Origin: Paenibacillus dakarensis
GTDB taxonomy: Bacteria; Bacillota; Bacilli; Paenibacillales; Paenibacillaceae
DNA length: 59,460 bases
Direction: 5' to 3'
Assembly (NCBI RefSeq): GCF_001373415.1
Contig: NZ_CDSE01000016.1
Coordinates: 1-59,460 of the forward strand
Part shown: positions 34,734 through 43,976 of the stretch, piece by piece
How positions within the stretch are numbered: position 1 is the stretch's first letter
Layout: every line of letters begins with the position of its first letter
Made by a program: the position numbers and the translations under genes
The notes under the pieces: model-generated
What the model was told of the DNA's origin: nothing
The model's database searches: none
What the model saw: only the letters and a program-made list of their open reading frames with translations

Positions 34734-35900
34734 ATGAAAATTGTATATTTAGACGGTTTAAGAGGCACTGCTGCCTTTATTGTGGTTGTAGCTCATTTTT
34801 TCCAAGTATTTATGCCTTCTGTATTTGAGGGTAAAAAAGAGATTGAGCATTTCGCGTTTGAGGGCTTAGCAGCCCGTACTCCAATGAACCTTATATTTAA
34901 TGGTAACTTCTCTGTGTGCCTATTCTTTGTTTTGAGTGGATATGTGCTTAGCTGTAAGTTTTTCAAAACAAAAAATAACTCTGTTATTCTGTCTTCTGCA
35001 ATCCGAAGATACTTTCGCTTAGCTGCGCCTGCCTTTTTTTCCGTGATTCTTGCTTATTTGATTATGATCATGGGTCTCGGAGCCTTTGATAACATACGTG
35101 AAATCACATTATCTTCCATGCCGGATCCCTTTGCTGCAGACGCTCGCCTGCTAACCATGCTGCAGGAAAGCTTGTTCTATACTTTTTTCACATACGGTTC
35201 CGGCTATAATCCCGTACTTTGGACCATGACCTACGAACTATTTGGATCCTTTCTGATCTTTGCTTTTCTTCTGACTTTAGGCAGACGGAACATTCGTTTT
35301 GCGGGGTATGCTATCCTCTTCTATTGGTTTATAGATTCATACTATCTGGGATTTATACTCGGCATGCTTCTGAGTGATTTAAAGAACAGTGAAAGGGACT
35401 GGTTAGCTTATATTAATAAGCCGTGGATTAACTTCTTCATGTTAATTACCGGGGGTTTTATGGGATCATTTCCCTATATCAATCCTCAGGGTACAATGTA
35501 TTCATTTCTCGTGTGGGAATCTTCTGACTTTTCTTTTTTTGTGTTCTATCATGTGATTGGATCATCCCTCATCATAACGGCCTTATTGAATTCGAGGCGG
35601 ATGCAATCCCTATTTAGTCTCAAATTGTTCGCTTATCTCGGTAAAGTGTCCTTCTCACTATATCTCGTACACTTCACCATTATTTGTTCATTTGGCAGTT
35701 TTATATTTTTAATGTTAAGTCCATATCTTGCTTATTCGTTAAATGTAATCCTAACAATCACAATTACACTTCCAGTTATTTTTGCGATAGCGCATTTGTT
35801 TTACAGATTCATTGATGCCAAGACGCTTTACTGGCTCGCACGATGGACTGATCAGCTATTTAACGCAAACAAAAGTACGAGAAGGGACCTTCCCATGTAA
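34734..35900 (+). CDS. Acyltransferase 3 family membrane protein
   Basis: A 388-residue polytopic acyltransferase (OafA/OatA membrane module without the extracellular SGNH domain). The catalytic His is in FIVVVAHFFQVF (about residue 21) within MKIVYLDGLRGTAAF, and a conserved Arg lies in SAIRRYFRLAAPAF (about 88). About ten hydrophobic helices. It transfers acyl groups to an extracellular or membrane glycan; acceptor unknown. Start ATG with a distant GGGAG. Monocistronic. Confidence 0.88.
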   Translation: MKIVYLDGLRGTAAFIVVVAHFFQVFMPSVFEGKKEIEHFAFEGLAARTPMNLIFNGNFSVCLFFVLSGYVLSCKFFKTKNNSVILSSAIRRYFRLAAPAFFSVILAYLIMIMGLGAFDNIREITLSSMPDPFAADARLLTMLQESLFYTFFTYGSGYNPVLWTMTYELFGSFLIFAFLLTLGRRNIRFAGYAILFYWFIDSYYLGFILGMLLSDLKNSERDWLAYINKPWINFFMLITGGFMGSFPYINPQGTMYSFLVWESSDFSFFVFYHVIGSSLIITALLNSRRMQSLFSLKLFAYLGKVSFSLYLVHFTIICSFGSFIFLMLSPYLAYSLNVILTITITLPVIFAIAHLFYRFIDAKTLYWLARWTDQLFNANKSTRRDLPM

Positions 35901-35988
35901 AACAAACAGGTCTGTCTCACTAAATCTACGATCTTGAGGACGACCATCTTTCTGCTCTGAGGCGCTACGAGCAATAGGCCAAAGACAG

Positions 35989-36037
35989 AAATGGCGGTGC
36001 GGGGATAAGTGATACACTCCCCGGCACCGCCATTCTT
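35989..36037. terminator. Hairpin between the acyltransferase and methyltransferase genes
   Basis: ATGGCGGTGCGGGG pairs with CCCCGgCACCGCCAT across a 12-nt loop, located between convergent genes. Confidence 0.6.
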
Positions 36038-36103
36038 TGTTTCTGTAATTATCATGAAGTGAGACGTCCAATCGTGGAGCTAATTTACTTATGGGATGAA
36101 TTT

Positions 36104-36736
36104 TTACTTCACCCGTGCAAGTATAAGTCCATCGTATGCCGGAAGGAGCGTGCTGGTAAGCCGTTCGTCTGAGGCAATCCGTTCATTAAAATGTCTGACC
36201 GCCTGTACGGATGGGCCATTCTTCTCCGTGTTCAATGTCCGGCCGCGCAAGAAGCAGTTATCTCCCGCGATGATTGCACCCGGATTGGCAAGTTCTATCG
36301 CATAATCCAGATAAACCGGATAGTTCTCTTTATCCGCATCTATAAAGAAAAAGTCAAAGCGTCTTCCTTCACGCTTGAGCTCTGCCAAGCTATCTGCCGC
36401 AGGTCCGATCCGGTACTCAACCATCTCCCGGAACCCCGACTTTTCCAGATGAGATCCCGCAAGAGCTGAATATTCTTCTTTTAGCTCCAGTGAAGTCAAT
36501 CTTCCGCCCTTACCTAATCCACGGCAAAGACATATGCCGCTGTACCCGCCTAGTGCGCCAATTTCCAGAACCTCCTGTGCTCCGGATATCTGAACCAGCA
36601 TCGTCAACAATCGGCCGTATGCCGGCGCTACAGACACTTCAGGCATTCCACGCTCCTGGATCGCCTGTTTCACTTCCACCAACTTCTCATCTTCCTGATA
36701 TAATTGGTTAACATAATCATCAGGGGTAATATGCAA
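36104..36736 (-). CDS. O-methyltransferase (caffeoyl-CoA OMT-like)
   Basis: A 210-residue SAM-dependent class I methyltransferase. SAM motif I is VLEIGALGGYSGICLCRGL (about residues 55-73), and the metal-binding acidic region FFFIDADKENYPVYLDYA (about 122-139) plus IIAGDNCFLRG mark the divalent-metal-dependent OMT family. The TTG at 36736 has GGAGG 8 nt upstream; the frame to 36781 is open but unsupported. In Bacillus the nearest counterparts act in tRNA modification (TrmR) or on small molecules, and this cannot be decided here. Confidence 0.88.
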   Translation of the reverse strand: MHITPDDYVNQLYQEDEKLVEVKQAIQERGMPEVSVAPAYGRLLTMLVQISGAQEVLEIGALGGYSGICLCRGLGKGGRLTSLELKEEYSALAGSHLEKSGFREMVEYRIGPAADSLAELKREGRRFDFFFIDADKENYPVYLDYAIELANPGAIIAGDNCFLRGRTLNTEKNGPSVQAVRHFNERIASDERLTSTLLPAYDGLILARVK

Positions 36737-36921
36737 CGAGATTTCCTCCAATACATTTAAGTCTAAACCGTACCAAACCAAGTAAACTTGCTTCTTAAAG
36801 GGATATCACCCGAATCCTATCATATGATAATTGTCTTGGCTTGTGCAATCGCCTATAATATAAGTTTAACCGGCGGTGCTGCCCTGCGCCGTACACATCG
36901 TAAATGGAGTTGACTTCGTTA

Positions 36922-38070
36922 ATGCCTCGATTACAATTAATCGCTACCGCCCCTATGGGCCTTGAAGCTGTCGTTGCACGAGAACTGAAAGACCTGGGAT
37001 ATACAGACACTGAGGTGGAGAACGGAAGAGTTACCTTTTCAGGAGACCTCATCGACATATGCCGATGTAACCTGTGGCTCCGCACTTCAGATCGCATTCT
37101 CGTCAAGATGGGGGAATTCAACGCTCTGACCTTCGACGAATTATTCGAAGGTACGAAGGCTCTTCCATGGGAAGAGTGGATTCCCGCCAACGGAGAGTTT
37201 CCTGTAGAAGGACGATCCCATAAATCGCAATTAAGCAGTGTTCCTGCCTGTCAGGGGATTGTAAAAAAAGCCATTGTAGAGAAGCTGAAGCTTTCACACC
37301 ATACGGAATGGTTCCCTGAGAATGGACCGCGTTATCTCATCGAGGTATCTTTGCTCAAAGACAGAGCTATTCTGACCCTCGATACGACCGGGCCTGCACT
37401 CCATAAGCGCGGATACCGAAAGCTGATTACGGAAGCTCCGCTGAAGGAAACCATGGCTGCTGCGTTAATCCAGTTAAGCCGCTGGGGTCCGCACCGCCCA
37501 CTGTACGATCCATGCTGCGGTTCAGGAACGATTCTGATTGAAGCAGCTTTAATGGCCTGGAATATTGCTCCCGGCCTTCGCCGTTCGTTTCCTTCGGAGC
37601 ATTGGGGCATTATCGGCAGCGATACTTGGGCGGATGCCCGGGATGAAGCTTTTGATGCGGTTAAAGATGACATCCCGCTCATGCTCGCAGGCAGTGATAT
37701 CGATCCGAAAGCTATTGAAGTTGCCAAGGCTGCTGCAAAAAGCGCTGGTCTGGCTGGCGAGATCGACTTTCGGGTGCTCCCGGCATCCAAAGCCCTGCCA
37801 GAAGGCGATTACGGCTGTCTCATTACCAACCCTCCGTATGGTGAACGGTTGAGTGAGAAAGAGGAAGTGGAACGGCTTATCCGCCAGCTCGGCGGGATGG
37901 CCCAGCGTCTTCCGACCTGGTCCTTTTTCGCGCTCAGTCCGACCAAACAGTTCGAGCATTATTTTGGCCAAAAAGCTGACAAACGCCGCAAGTTGTTCAA
38001 CGGACGCATTGAGTGTCAATACCTGCAGTACCTCGGTCCGCTTCCGCCTCGCCCTCGTCCTGCGGAATAG
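36922..38070 (+). CDS. ypsC: THUMP-domain class I SAM-dependent RNA methyltransferase (YpsC/RlmL-like)
   Basis: A 382-residue methyltransferase of the RlmL/TrmN family. An N-terminal ferredoxin-like and THUMP RNA-binding region (about residues 1-150) precedes the catalytic domain with motif I DPCCGSGTILIEAAL (about 195) and motif IV NPPYGERL (about 303), typical of N2-methylguanine formation in rRNA or tRNA. ATG 36922 gives the typical start MPRLQLIATAPMGLEAVVARELK; ATG 36904 lacks a ribosome binding site. Ends in a short hairpin terminator. Confidence 0.9.
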   Translation: MPRLQLIATAPMGLEAVVARELKDLGYTDTEVENGRVTFSGDLIDICRCNLWLRTSDRILVKMGEFNALTFDELFEGTKALPWEEWIPANGEFPVEGRSHKSQLSSVPACQGIVKKAIVEKLKLSHHTEWFPENGPRYLIEVSLLKDRAILTLDTTGPALHKRGYRKLITEAPLKETMAAALIQLSRWGPHRPLYDPCCGSGTILIEAALMAWNIAPGLRRSFPSEHWGIIGSDTWADARDEAFDAVKDDIPLMLAGSDIDPKAIEVAKAAAKSAGLAGEIDFRVLPASKALPEGDYGCLITNPPYGERLSEKEEVERLIRQLGGMAQRLPTWSFFALSPTKQFEHYFGQKADKRRKLFNGRIECQYLQYLGPLPPRPRPAE

Positions 38071-38091
38071 CCCCACTTATATATTCGTTAA

Positions 38092-38118
38092 CAGCCGCCG
38101 CTTAGGCGGCTTTCTTAT
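38092..38118 (+). terminator. Terminator of the RNA methyltransferase gene
   Basis: AGCCGCC/GGCGGCT stem followed by TTCTTATT. Confidence 0.75.
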
Positions 38119-38211
38119 TATTAAGCCAGGTTTGAAACCACGTTTTATCGTTATATAATAAGTAGACTCGGAAGATTAAGGCTGTTGCAGCCGTTCAAGG
38201 AGGATTATTCA

Positions 38212-40182
38212 TTGCAAATTTCATCGGCAGTGGGCATCCGCAGCAGACTTATCCGGTTAATTAATAACCGGTATGCGGCCTATGCCCTCTTTATTACGAT
38301 CATGCTCATTAAACTTGTCATTTTTCATTACAGCCTGCAGGTTAAGAACATCGATATGAATCCGGTCGATTATATTATTGCGGTCGGGTCGCTTCTATTG
38401 GTCTCATTTTGGACTTTCTGGCTCCCTCCAAAAGGCAGAATTGCATCCTTAATGCTGCTGAATCTAATCATTACAGGGTTTATTTATTCTGATTTGGTCT
38501 TCTATCGCTATTTCGAAGACTTCATAACGGTTCCTGTCCTTATGCAGGCCGGGCAAGTTGGTTCTCTGGGCGAGAGCATCCGTTCATTGATTCATTGGCA
38601 GGACCTGTTTTTCTTTATTGATTGGATCATTCTCGTTCCTGTCACAGCATCAATTCTCTTTCGCAAGCGCCGTGTATCTAACTATTCAGTACAGCCCCTT
38701 GCGAATGCCCGGTCCCGAAGCAATATTATGACCCGGAGATTAATCGCGGGTACGTTGACACTGATCCTCGGATGCGTCCTGACCTTTGTCCCCATCAAAG
38801 CAGCTTCAAAGACATGGGCTGTCGGCCTGTTTGAGAGCAACTGGTGGAATGTTACGCTGTACAATGTTACCGGTATCATCGGTTTTCACGGATATGACAT
38901 CTACCGCTATGCTAAAGATCATCTCGGCCTGCAGCCAGTATTAGCGCAGGAAGCAAAGGATCATAATCAATTGTGGTTTGATAAAGCACGCGGCGATCGA
39001 ACGGTTCGTGACGATAACTTTGGCAAGTATAAGGACAGCAATGTCATTATGATTCAGGTGGAAGCCTTTATGAATTTTGTTGTAAATCAAACCATCAACG
39101 GTCAGGAGATCACGCCGAATTTTAACAAGCTGCTCCAGGAAAGTATGTATTATAGCAATTTCTATCATCAAACAGCACTTGGACGAACTTCGGATGCAGA
39201 CTTTGTGACGCAGAGCTCACTGCTTCCGCTGCCGTCGGGTTCCGTCTTTACACGCTTTCCTTCCCATGTATATGACACCCTTCCATCCATTCTGAAGCAG
39301 CATGGATATGCAGCAAATGTATTTCATTCTTACGACAGCAGCTTCTGGAACCGCAACACCGTTTATAAGGAAATGAATTATGACCGCTATTACAGTAAAA
39401 AAGACTTCAAGCAGGACGAGATGATTGGCTGGTCCGTAAGCGATGCATCTTTTTTCAAACAATCGCTGGATATGATGAAGGATATTCCTGAGCCCTTTTA
39501 CTCTTTTCTGATCACATTAAGCAGTCATCACCCTTATGGCCTACCTAAAGAGAAGCAAAAGCTGGACACGGGCGAGTTTCAGGGAACGATATTCGGAGAT
39601 TATCTCCAATCCATACACTATGTTGATGAAGCGCTGGGAGAGTTCGTAGAGCAGATGAAGTCCCAGGGATTATGGGACAATTCCATATTAATTATCTACG
39701 GCGATCACGACAATTCAATCAAGGACGAGACGTTCTATGAGCAGTTTCTTGGCCGGGAAGTAACGGAGCTGGATATGAAACAAATTATGAACCAGGTTCC
39801 TCTCCTTATCCACTTACCGGATGGCAGCGGTGCCGGAGTATACCCTGAACCTGCCGGCATGATGAACACCGCTCCAACGCTTTACCATTTGCTTGGAATC
39901 TCCTCCGAGCCGTATTATCTGATGGGAGGCAGCCTCCTAAGCGGAAAGGAACGGCTGGTACCTTTGCGAAGCGGTGCTTTCTCGGATGATAAGGTGTTCT
40001 TCATTCCTGCCGAATCCGGAGGCTTCGAGAATGGAACATGCTACAATCTGTCCACCCGTCAACCAACAGACGTTAACGCGTGTAAGCAGGGATATGAAGA
40101 GACTAAACAGCAGTTAAAGATATCCGATGAAACGATCACATATAATCTTCTAAAACAATTTAAAGAAACCAGCGTAAAATAA
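38212..40182 (+). CDS. ltaS: Lipoteichoic acid synthase family protein
   Basis: A 656-residue polyglycerolphosphate LTA synthase or related primase. Five N-terminal membrane helices (about residues 20-240) are followed by an extracellular sulfatase-fold domain. Active-site features: metal Glu in IQVEAFMNFV (about 283), nucleophile Thr in HQTALGRTSDADF (about 328), and Asp-His in IIYGDHDNS (about 506). TTG 38212 has AAGGAGG 8 nt upstream. Monocistronic with its own terminator. Paralogues are common, so housekeeping versus accessory role is open. Confidence 0.93.
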   Translation: MQISSAVGIRSRLIRLINNRYAAYALFITIMLIKLVIFHYSLQVKNIDMNPVDYIIAVGSLLLVSFWTFWLPPKGRIASLMLLNLIITGFIYSDLVFYRYFEDFITVPVLMQAGQVGSLGESIRSLIHWQDLFFFIDWIILVPVTASILFRKRRVSNYSVQPLANARSRSNIMTRRLIAGTLTLILGCVLTFVPIKAASKTWAVGLFESNWWNVTLYNVTGIIGFHGYDIYRYAKDHLGLQPVLAQEAKDHNQLWFDKARGDRTVRDDNFGKYKDSNVIMIQVEAFMNFVVNQTINGQEITPNFNKLLQESMYYSNFYHQTALGRTSDADFVTQSSLLPLPSGSVFTRFPSHVYDTLPSILKQHGYAANVFHSYDSSFWNRNTVYKEMNYDRYYSKKDFKQDEMIGWSVSDASFFKQSLDMMKDIPEPFYSFLITLSSHHPYGLPKEKQKLDTGEFQGTIFGDYLQSIHYVDEALGEFVEQMKSQGLWDNSILIIYGDHDNSIKDETFYEQFLGREVTELDMKQIMNQVPLLIHLPDGSGAGVYPEPAGMMNTAPTLYHLLGISSEPYYLMGGSLLSGKERLVPLRSGAFSDDKVFFIPAESGGFENGTCYNLSTRQPTDVNACKQGYEETKQQLKISDETITYNLLKQFKETSVK

Positions 40183-40199
40183 TAATTTTCTCTCTTGGA

Positions 40200-40240
40200 T
40201 GCACGAGTCCTTTGATTACCAGGGCTCGTGTATTTTTATT
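40200..40240 (+). terminator. Terminator of ltaS
   Basis: TGCACGAG/CTCGTGTA stem followed by TTTTTATT. Confidence 0.8.
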
Positions 40241-40310
40241 GCAAAAGAATGCCGCCCCGCAAGCTTAGTTTCTCCAATCCAAAAACATGCTAAAAACTGG
40301 CATCTAACAA

Positions 40311-40362
40311 CAAAAAAAAGGAGCCCCCGAAAGATCCCGGATCTTTTGGGGCAACTCCTTTT
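40311..40362 (-). terminator. Terminator of the 40380-41280 gene group
   Basis: AAAAGGAG/CTCCTTTT outer and AAAGATCC/GGATCTTT inner stems; on the complement a T-run follows. Confidence 0.8.
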
Positions 40363-40379
40363 ATAACAGGGCTTACTGT

Positions 40380-40646
40380 TTACCTTTCATCTGAGTGAAG
40401 CTTGGACAGACGTTCCTTCTCTTCGCCGAGCAGCTCTTCCGCTAATTCAACCGCGTTCTTATTCGCATGTCCCTTCGCTTGAAGGACAGCCTGCTCGGTA
40501 TGAACCAAGGAATTGTCGGCTTGCTGAATTAGCTGTTCCGTAGGATGGGACAATGCTGAGGAAACAGCTCGGTGCAATTTCTCAACCGAGTCTAAAGCAC
40601 TGTTGGCCGGGTTATTCGACTGAAGGCTGGAATCGTGACTGTTCAT
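40380..40646 (-). CDS. Small helical hypothetical protein
   Basis: An 88-residue hydrophilic, all-helical protein (AVSSALSHPTEQLIQQADNSLVHTEQAV), not recognised. ATG with GGGAG 8 nt upstream. Downstream of the DUF1450 and IscA-like genes with an 81-nt gap; may share their transcript, since the first clear terminator lies after it. Confidence 0.6.
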   Translation of the reverse strand: MNSHDSSLQSNNPANSALDSVEKLHRAVSSALSHPTEQLIQQADNSLVHTEQAVLQAKGHANKNAVELAEELLGEEKERLSKLHSDER

Positions 40647-40727
40647 TACGGTCGCTCCCTTCTCAACTACCAGGTTTCTGCCTGCATCCTTAGCATGGAT
40701 GTGTTGAGAAGGAACTATGCAACCAAA

Positions 40728-40949
40728 TTATTTTATGAACGGTTTGGCTTTGGCCAATACCTCTTCTTCAGTAGGGGCACTGATATAACGGCCGTTTACA
40801 TATACGAAGGCACGCTTTTTGCAAGGTCCGCAGTAAGATTTACAGCCGACTTTAATATCAGCATCGGGCGCCATCTTTTTCAATTTTGGAATAATTGTCT
40901 TTAACGATGTTGCTTTGCACTTTTCACATACCCGGATATCGTTTGCCAT
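40728..40949 (-). CDS. DUF1450 (YuzB-like) Cys-rich protein
   Basis: A 73-residue protein with four Cys: CEKCKA near the N terminus and GCKSYCGPCKK in the middle (five with the last pair counted separately). This resembles DUF1450/YuzB proteins, which have a thioredoxin-like 2Fe-2S ferredoxin look (GCLSYCGIC in Bacillus). No function is established. Start ATG 40949 (AGAGG 10 nt upstream) or GTG 40955. It follows the IscA-like gene by 28 nt or less, suggesting a shared metal or Fe-S role. Confidence 0.75.
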   Translation of the reverse strand: MANDIRVCEKCKATSLKTIIPKLKKMAPDADIKVGCKSYCGPCKKRAFVYVNGRYISAPTEEEVLAKAKPFIK

Positions 40950-40977
40950 ATTCACGTAACCTCTTTATATGAACGAC

Positions 40978-41280
40978 CTAATGGTCGCCATGATTTCCTT
41001 TGGATGGATTAGTAATGACGAATCCTTCTTCCGGGAGATAAAGGTAGTCGATCTTGACGCCGTCAAGAAGCTCTTGACCAGATTCCAGGATCACATCAAT
41101 CTCCTTGTCTGTTGAAACCACTACATCTGTTTCTTTTGGTGTATCGAGATCGAGCCCATAGTGTGCATGATCTCCATGAGCGTGTGTAATTACAACACGG
41201 AGCATTTTACCTTGATTCTCCTGTTTATCCAATTCCTTCTTTATCACTTTAGCCGCATTGCGGGTGATTTTGCAGTTCAT
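40978..41280 (-). CDS. IscA/HesB-like protein with His in place of Cys
   Basis: A 100-residue protein with the A-type Fe-S carrier fold. ITRNAAKVIKKELDKQ and LRVVIT...YGLDLDTP align with IscA, and VVVSTDKEIDVILESGQELLDGVKIDYLYLPEEGFVITNP follows the family to its end. The Cys residues of IscA are absent: the central glycine/Cys loop is THAHGDHAHYG, and the usual C-terminal CGCG is replaced by NPSKGNHGDH. So it may bind a metal through His/Asp rather than carry a Fe-S cluster (inference). ATG with GAGGAG about 10 nt upstream. Confidence 0.75.
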   Translation of the reverse strand: MNCKITRNAAKVIKKELDKQENQGKMLRVVITHAHGDHAHYGLDLDTPKETDVVVSTDKEIDVILESGQELLDGVKIDYLYLPEEGFVITNPSKGNHGDH

Positions 41281-41360
41281 TTATGTTCATCTCCTCATGA
41301 TTCAATCACTCAATATTTTATTGTAGTCCTCACTGTTTATTTTCGCAAGCAACGATTCCG

Positions 41361-41636
41361 TTAACGGCCCGGTGGAATTTGCTTGGGGTTGTCCGAATTT
41401 AGACCAGGATATTTGCGTTCCGTTCTATCCACGAACCAGTTCATTAACAGCATGGTTACACCGATATCATCAATCGGCATAAACGGCAAAAAATCAGGCA
41501 GGACCCAGTATAATATAGCAGGAATAAAGAACAACAGCTTGTCTCCTTTTGCAACTTGCGGTGAAGACAAATACATAAATATGCGCTTAAAGACGTGGGA
41601 CCAACGCCGAAGCGAAAGAAGCTTTCTCCATTTCAT
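41361..41636 (-). CDS. DUF1232 (YkvA-like) protein
   Basis: A 91-residue protein with the DUF1232 core KLLFFIPAILYWVLPDFLPFMPIDDIGVTMLLMNWFV (shown across two pieces: LLFFIPAILYWVLPDFLPF and IDDIGVTMLLMNWF), probably one or two membrane-inserted helices. ATG has GGAGG 7 nt upstream. Function unknown. Upstream of the IscA-like gene on the same strand with an 80-nt gap. Confidence 0.8.
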   Translation of the reverse strand: MKWRKLLSLRRWSHVFKRIFMYLSSPQVAKGDKLLFFIPAILYWVLPDFLPFMPIDDIGVTMLLMNWFVDRTERKYPGLNSDNPKQIPPGR

Positions 41637-41705
41637 GGCGTTCCTCCGATATAGTATTTAATTTAGATTCACTTTTAATTATACCCGTTAACTTCCTTTT
41701 TGAAA

Positions 41706-41750
41706 GAAAAAGACCCCCACTGTACCTTGTTGAGGTATAAATACAGTGGG
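41706..41750 (-). terminator. Terminator of the M14 peptidase gene
   Basis: On the complement CCCACTGTA/TACAGTGGG with a 17-nt loop, then GGTCTTTTTCTTTC. Confidence 0.8.
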
Positions 41751-41803
41751 CGCCTCTCCTGTTATAGTTTGCACATTTTTAATGCAATTATTTCATGCCA
41801 AAT

Positions 41804-43006
41804 TCAATCTAATGCCATGAACGCAGCCATTACAGAGCACACTTCAAAACACAGATCCTCGAAATCTTCCAAGGGCAGAGGATTCATTCCCCGACCAATC
41901 TCAACCGTATATCCGGGCCTGCGGAAATGCTGGATATACCAGTCTTTATATCCCGCATCACTGGCATCCAATTTAACAGCACGATACCCGCTTGCCTGAC
42001 CTAAACGAACAGCCCACGGTTCACTTTCCGCAGGTTCATATCCCCTGTAATTCCAGTAAATTTCTTGACCCTGACTATGAAAAGATATGACTCGCTCTGG
42101 AGATATCTGGATCGTGTAATGCGCCAGTGCCTCCGCTTCAGGTTCACAAAGCGGTGCGGTACCGGCATAATCCTGAGGACTCGGAGCGGTCTTCCCCCTC
42201 CTTTTGACCTCTTCTTCCCAATGAGCAGGAAACTGGTCTCCAAGATCCACTCCGTGAATATTAGCCTTCCAACGGCGGAAGTCTTCCCTTCCTCCATTCC
42301 AATTCATCAGTTGATCATAATACCTATGGTTCGGCATCGCACCCTCTTGAACGAGCTCAACACCGTCTGGATTTACCATCGGCACCAGCCATAAGGTGTA
42401 ATTGTGAAACCAATTCGATGGATCCATCCCCTGAACAGCAGCACCGGTCGTTAATGCCTCTGCATAGACTTCCAGAAACCTCAGCAGACATGGAGTCGTT
42501 ATCCATTCATTTGCATGGATTGCTGCATTCACATGAAGATGCTTCGGACCCTCTCCAATTTTAACCGCCAAGAGTGGTTTTCCCATCACACTCATACCGA
42601 TTGTACAGCACTCAATGATCGGGAACTCAGCAGCAAGACTTTCCAAATCTGAACACAACTCTCTGTAACCATATTCACCAGCCAACCTGATGCGATATTT
42701 AGGCTCAGATGGCGGAAGTACAATCGTCTTGCCAATCGGGAATGTATAAATAGACATCCCTGGGTTCATCTCCTCCAGAGCAGCTGGTTGAAAATTAAAA
42801 ATACGGGCGATGCTTTCTGGACTGTCTCCTTCTTGAATGACATATCTTCGCCGTAAGGATACTGGAAGATATATGATTTGCCCTGGCAGCAGATAGGTCT
42901 GCTGCCTCGCCCATGGATTGGCTGTAATCAGCTGTTCACGTGCCAATCCATACCTTGCCGCAATCCTCAGAAGTGTATCTCCCTTTTGTACAATATACTG
43001 CCGCAT
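41804..43006 (-). CDS. LysM-M14 peptidase (gamma-D-glutamyl-diaminopimelate endopeptidase I-like)
   Basis: A 400-residue peptidoglycan peptidase. Two N-terminal LysM modules (about residues 1-48, YIVQKGDTLLRIAARYG; and 49-98, YVIQEGDSPESIARIFN) bind glycan. The M14 zinc carboxypeptidase domain follows: AAIHANEW (zinc His/Glu, about residue 166), an SFHSQGQEIYW region (third zinc His) and the catalytic Glu in YTVEIGRG (about 378). No signal peptide, so a spore-associated or cytosolic role is possible, as for endopeptidase I of Lysinibacillus. ATG 43006 has AAAGGA 7 nt upstream; the longer frame is unsupported. Confidence 0.92.
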   Translation of the reverse strand: MRQYIVQKGDTLLRIAARYGLAREQLITANPWARQQTYLLPGQIIYLPVSLRRRYVIQEGDSPESIARIFNFQPAALEEMNPGMSIYTFPIGKTIVLPPSEPKYRIRLAGEYGYRELCSDLESLAAEFPIIECCTIGMSVMGKPLLAVKIGEGPKHLHVNAAIHANEWITTPCLLRFLEVYAEALTTGAAVQGMDPSNWFHNYTLWLVPMVNPDGVELVQEGAMPNHRYYDQLMNWNGGREDFRRWKANIHGVDLGDQFPAHWEEEVKRRGKTAPSPQDYAGTAPLCEPEAEALAHYTIQISPERVISFHSQGQEIYWNYRGYEPAESEPWAVRLGQASGYRAVKLDASDAGYKDWYIQHFRRPGYTVEIGRGMNPLPLEDFEDLCFEVCSVMAAFMALD

Positions 43007-43163
43007 GACGTATTCCTTTCCGGCAGCCGCAGCCACCCTATTTTTACCGTCCAATGCAAGTATATGTCGCAAGGGTTGTTCGAAATGTTTCAGCTGTGCA
43101 GATTAACGGAAAGAAGCCGGACTCCTGAAGGACTCCGACCTCTTAACAATCATAATAAATGGA

Positions 43164-43976
43164 TTAGAGCTTTGTAATCTGCCAAACAACAGCTGTCCGC
43201 TTAATCTGTTCACCAAGCCATTCTGTAGCAATGCTCTGGAACATCTCCGCATCACCTGTGCAGAAAAACTGATGAACCGGGGTTTCCTCACCATTTGACA
43301 GTTTTCCCTTATCGTACAGAATGGTGCTGATCTCCCGAGCAGTCTCATCGGCAGAACTAATCAGCTTTACCCCGGGCCCCATCACCTGCTGTATCGTATC
43401 CATGAGAAAAGGATAATGAGTACACCCCAGAATCAGGCAATCCATTGTAGTTTGTTTAATACCATCAAGTGAATCCCGAACTACATCGAATGATTCAGGA
43501 GAGCGAAACAGACCATGCTCTACGAGAGGAACAAGTTCAGGACAAGCCTGGCTCTCTACCTCGACAAAAGGTGAAAGCTGTTTAAGGGCGGCTGTATAAG
43601 CCCCGCTTTTTATTGTACCAACTGTGCCGATGACACCTACATGACCGGTCTTCGTAGCACTAATTGCTGCACGGGCACCTGGATGAATTACACCAATGAC
43701 TGGAACAGAAACTTTGGCTGAAATATAATCTAGCGCTGCCGCAGTTGCCGTATTGCATGCGATAACAATCATTTTAGGATTATATTGAAGCAAATAGTCT
43801 ACGATTTGTTCCGTAAATAATCGGACTTCTTCCGGGGTACGCGGTCCGTAAGGTGCGCGGGCGGTGTCTCCGAAGTAAATAATTTTCTCTCTTGGGAGCT
43901 GCCTCATCACCTCTTTGGCGACAGTCAGCCCACCTACACCCGAGTCTAATATTGCGATTGCTTGCTGCACGAACAC
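43164..43976 (-). CDS. murI: Glutamate racemase
   Basis: Makes D-glutamate for peptidoglycan. The 270-residue protein has DSGVGGLTVAKEV (residues 11-23), GDTARAPYG, the catalytic Cys in IACNTATAAAL (about 74) and the second catalytic Cys in LILGCTHYPFL (about 186). GTG start at 43976 with AAGGA 6 nt upstream. Next to the LysM/M14 peptidase gene on the same strand, consistent with a cell wall theme. Preceded by a 336-bp intergenic region with a rod-like palindrome. Confidence 0.96.
   Translation of the reverse strand: MFVQQAIAILDSGVGGLTVAKEVMRQLPREKIIYFGDTARAPYGPRTPEEVRLFTEQIVDYLLQYNPKMIVIACNTATAAALDYISAKVSVPVIGVIHPGARAAISATKTGHVGVIGTVGTIKSGAYTAALKQLSPFVEVESQACPELVPLVEHGLFRSPESFDVVRDSLDGIKQTTMDCLILGCTHYPFLMDTIQQVMGPGVKLISSADETAREISTILYDKGKLSNGEETPVHQFFCTGDAEMFQSIATEWLGEQIKRTAVVWQITKL

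Noticed and set aside
37332..38076. Long minus-strand ORFs opposite the RNA methyltransferase gene
   Set aside because: Shadow frames of a well supported THUMP methyltransferase; no family resemblance and no ribosome binding sites.
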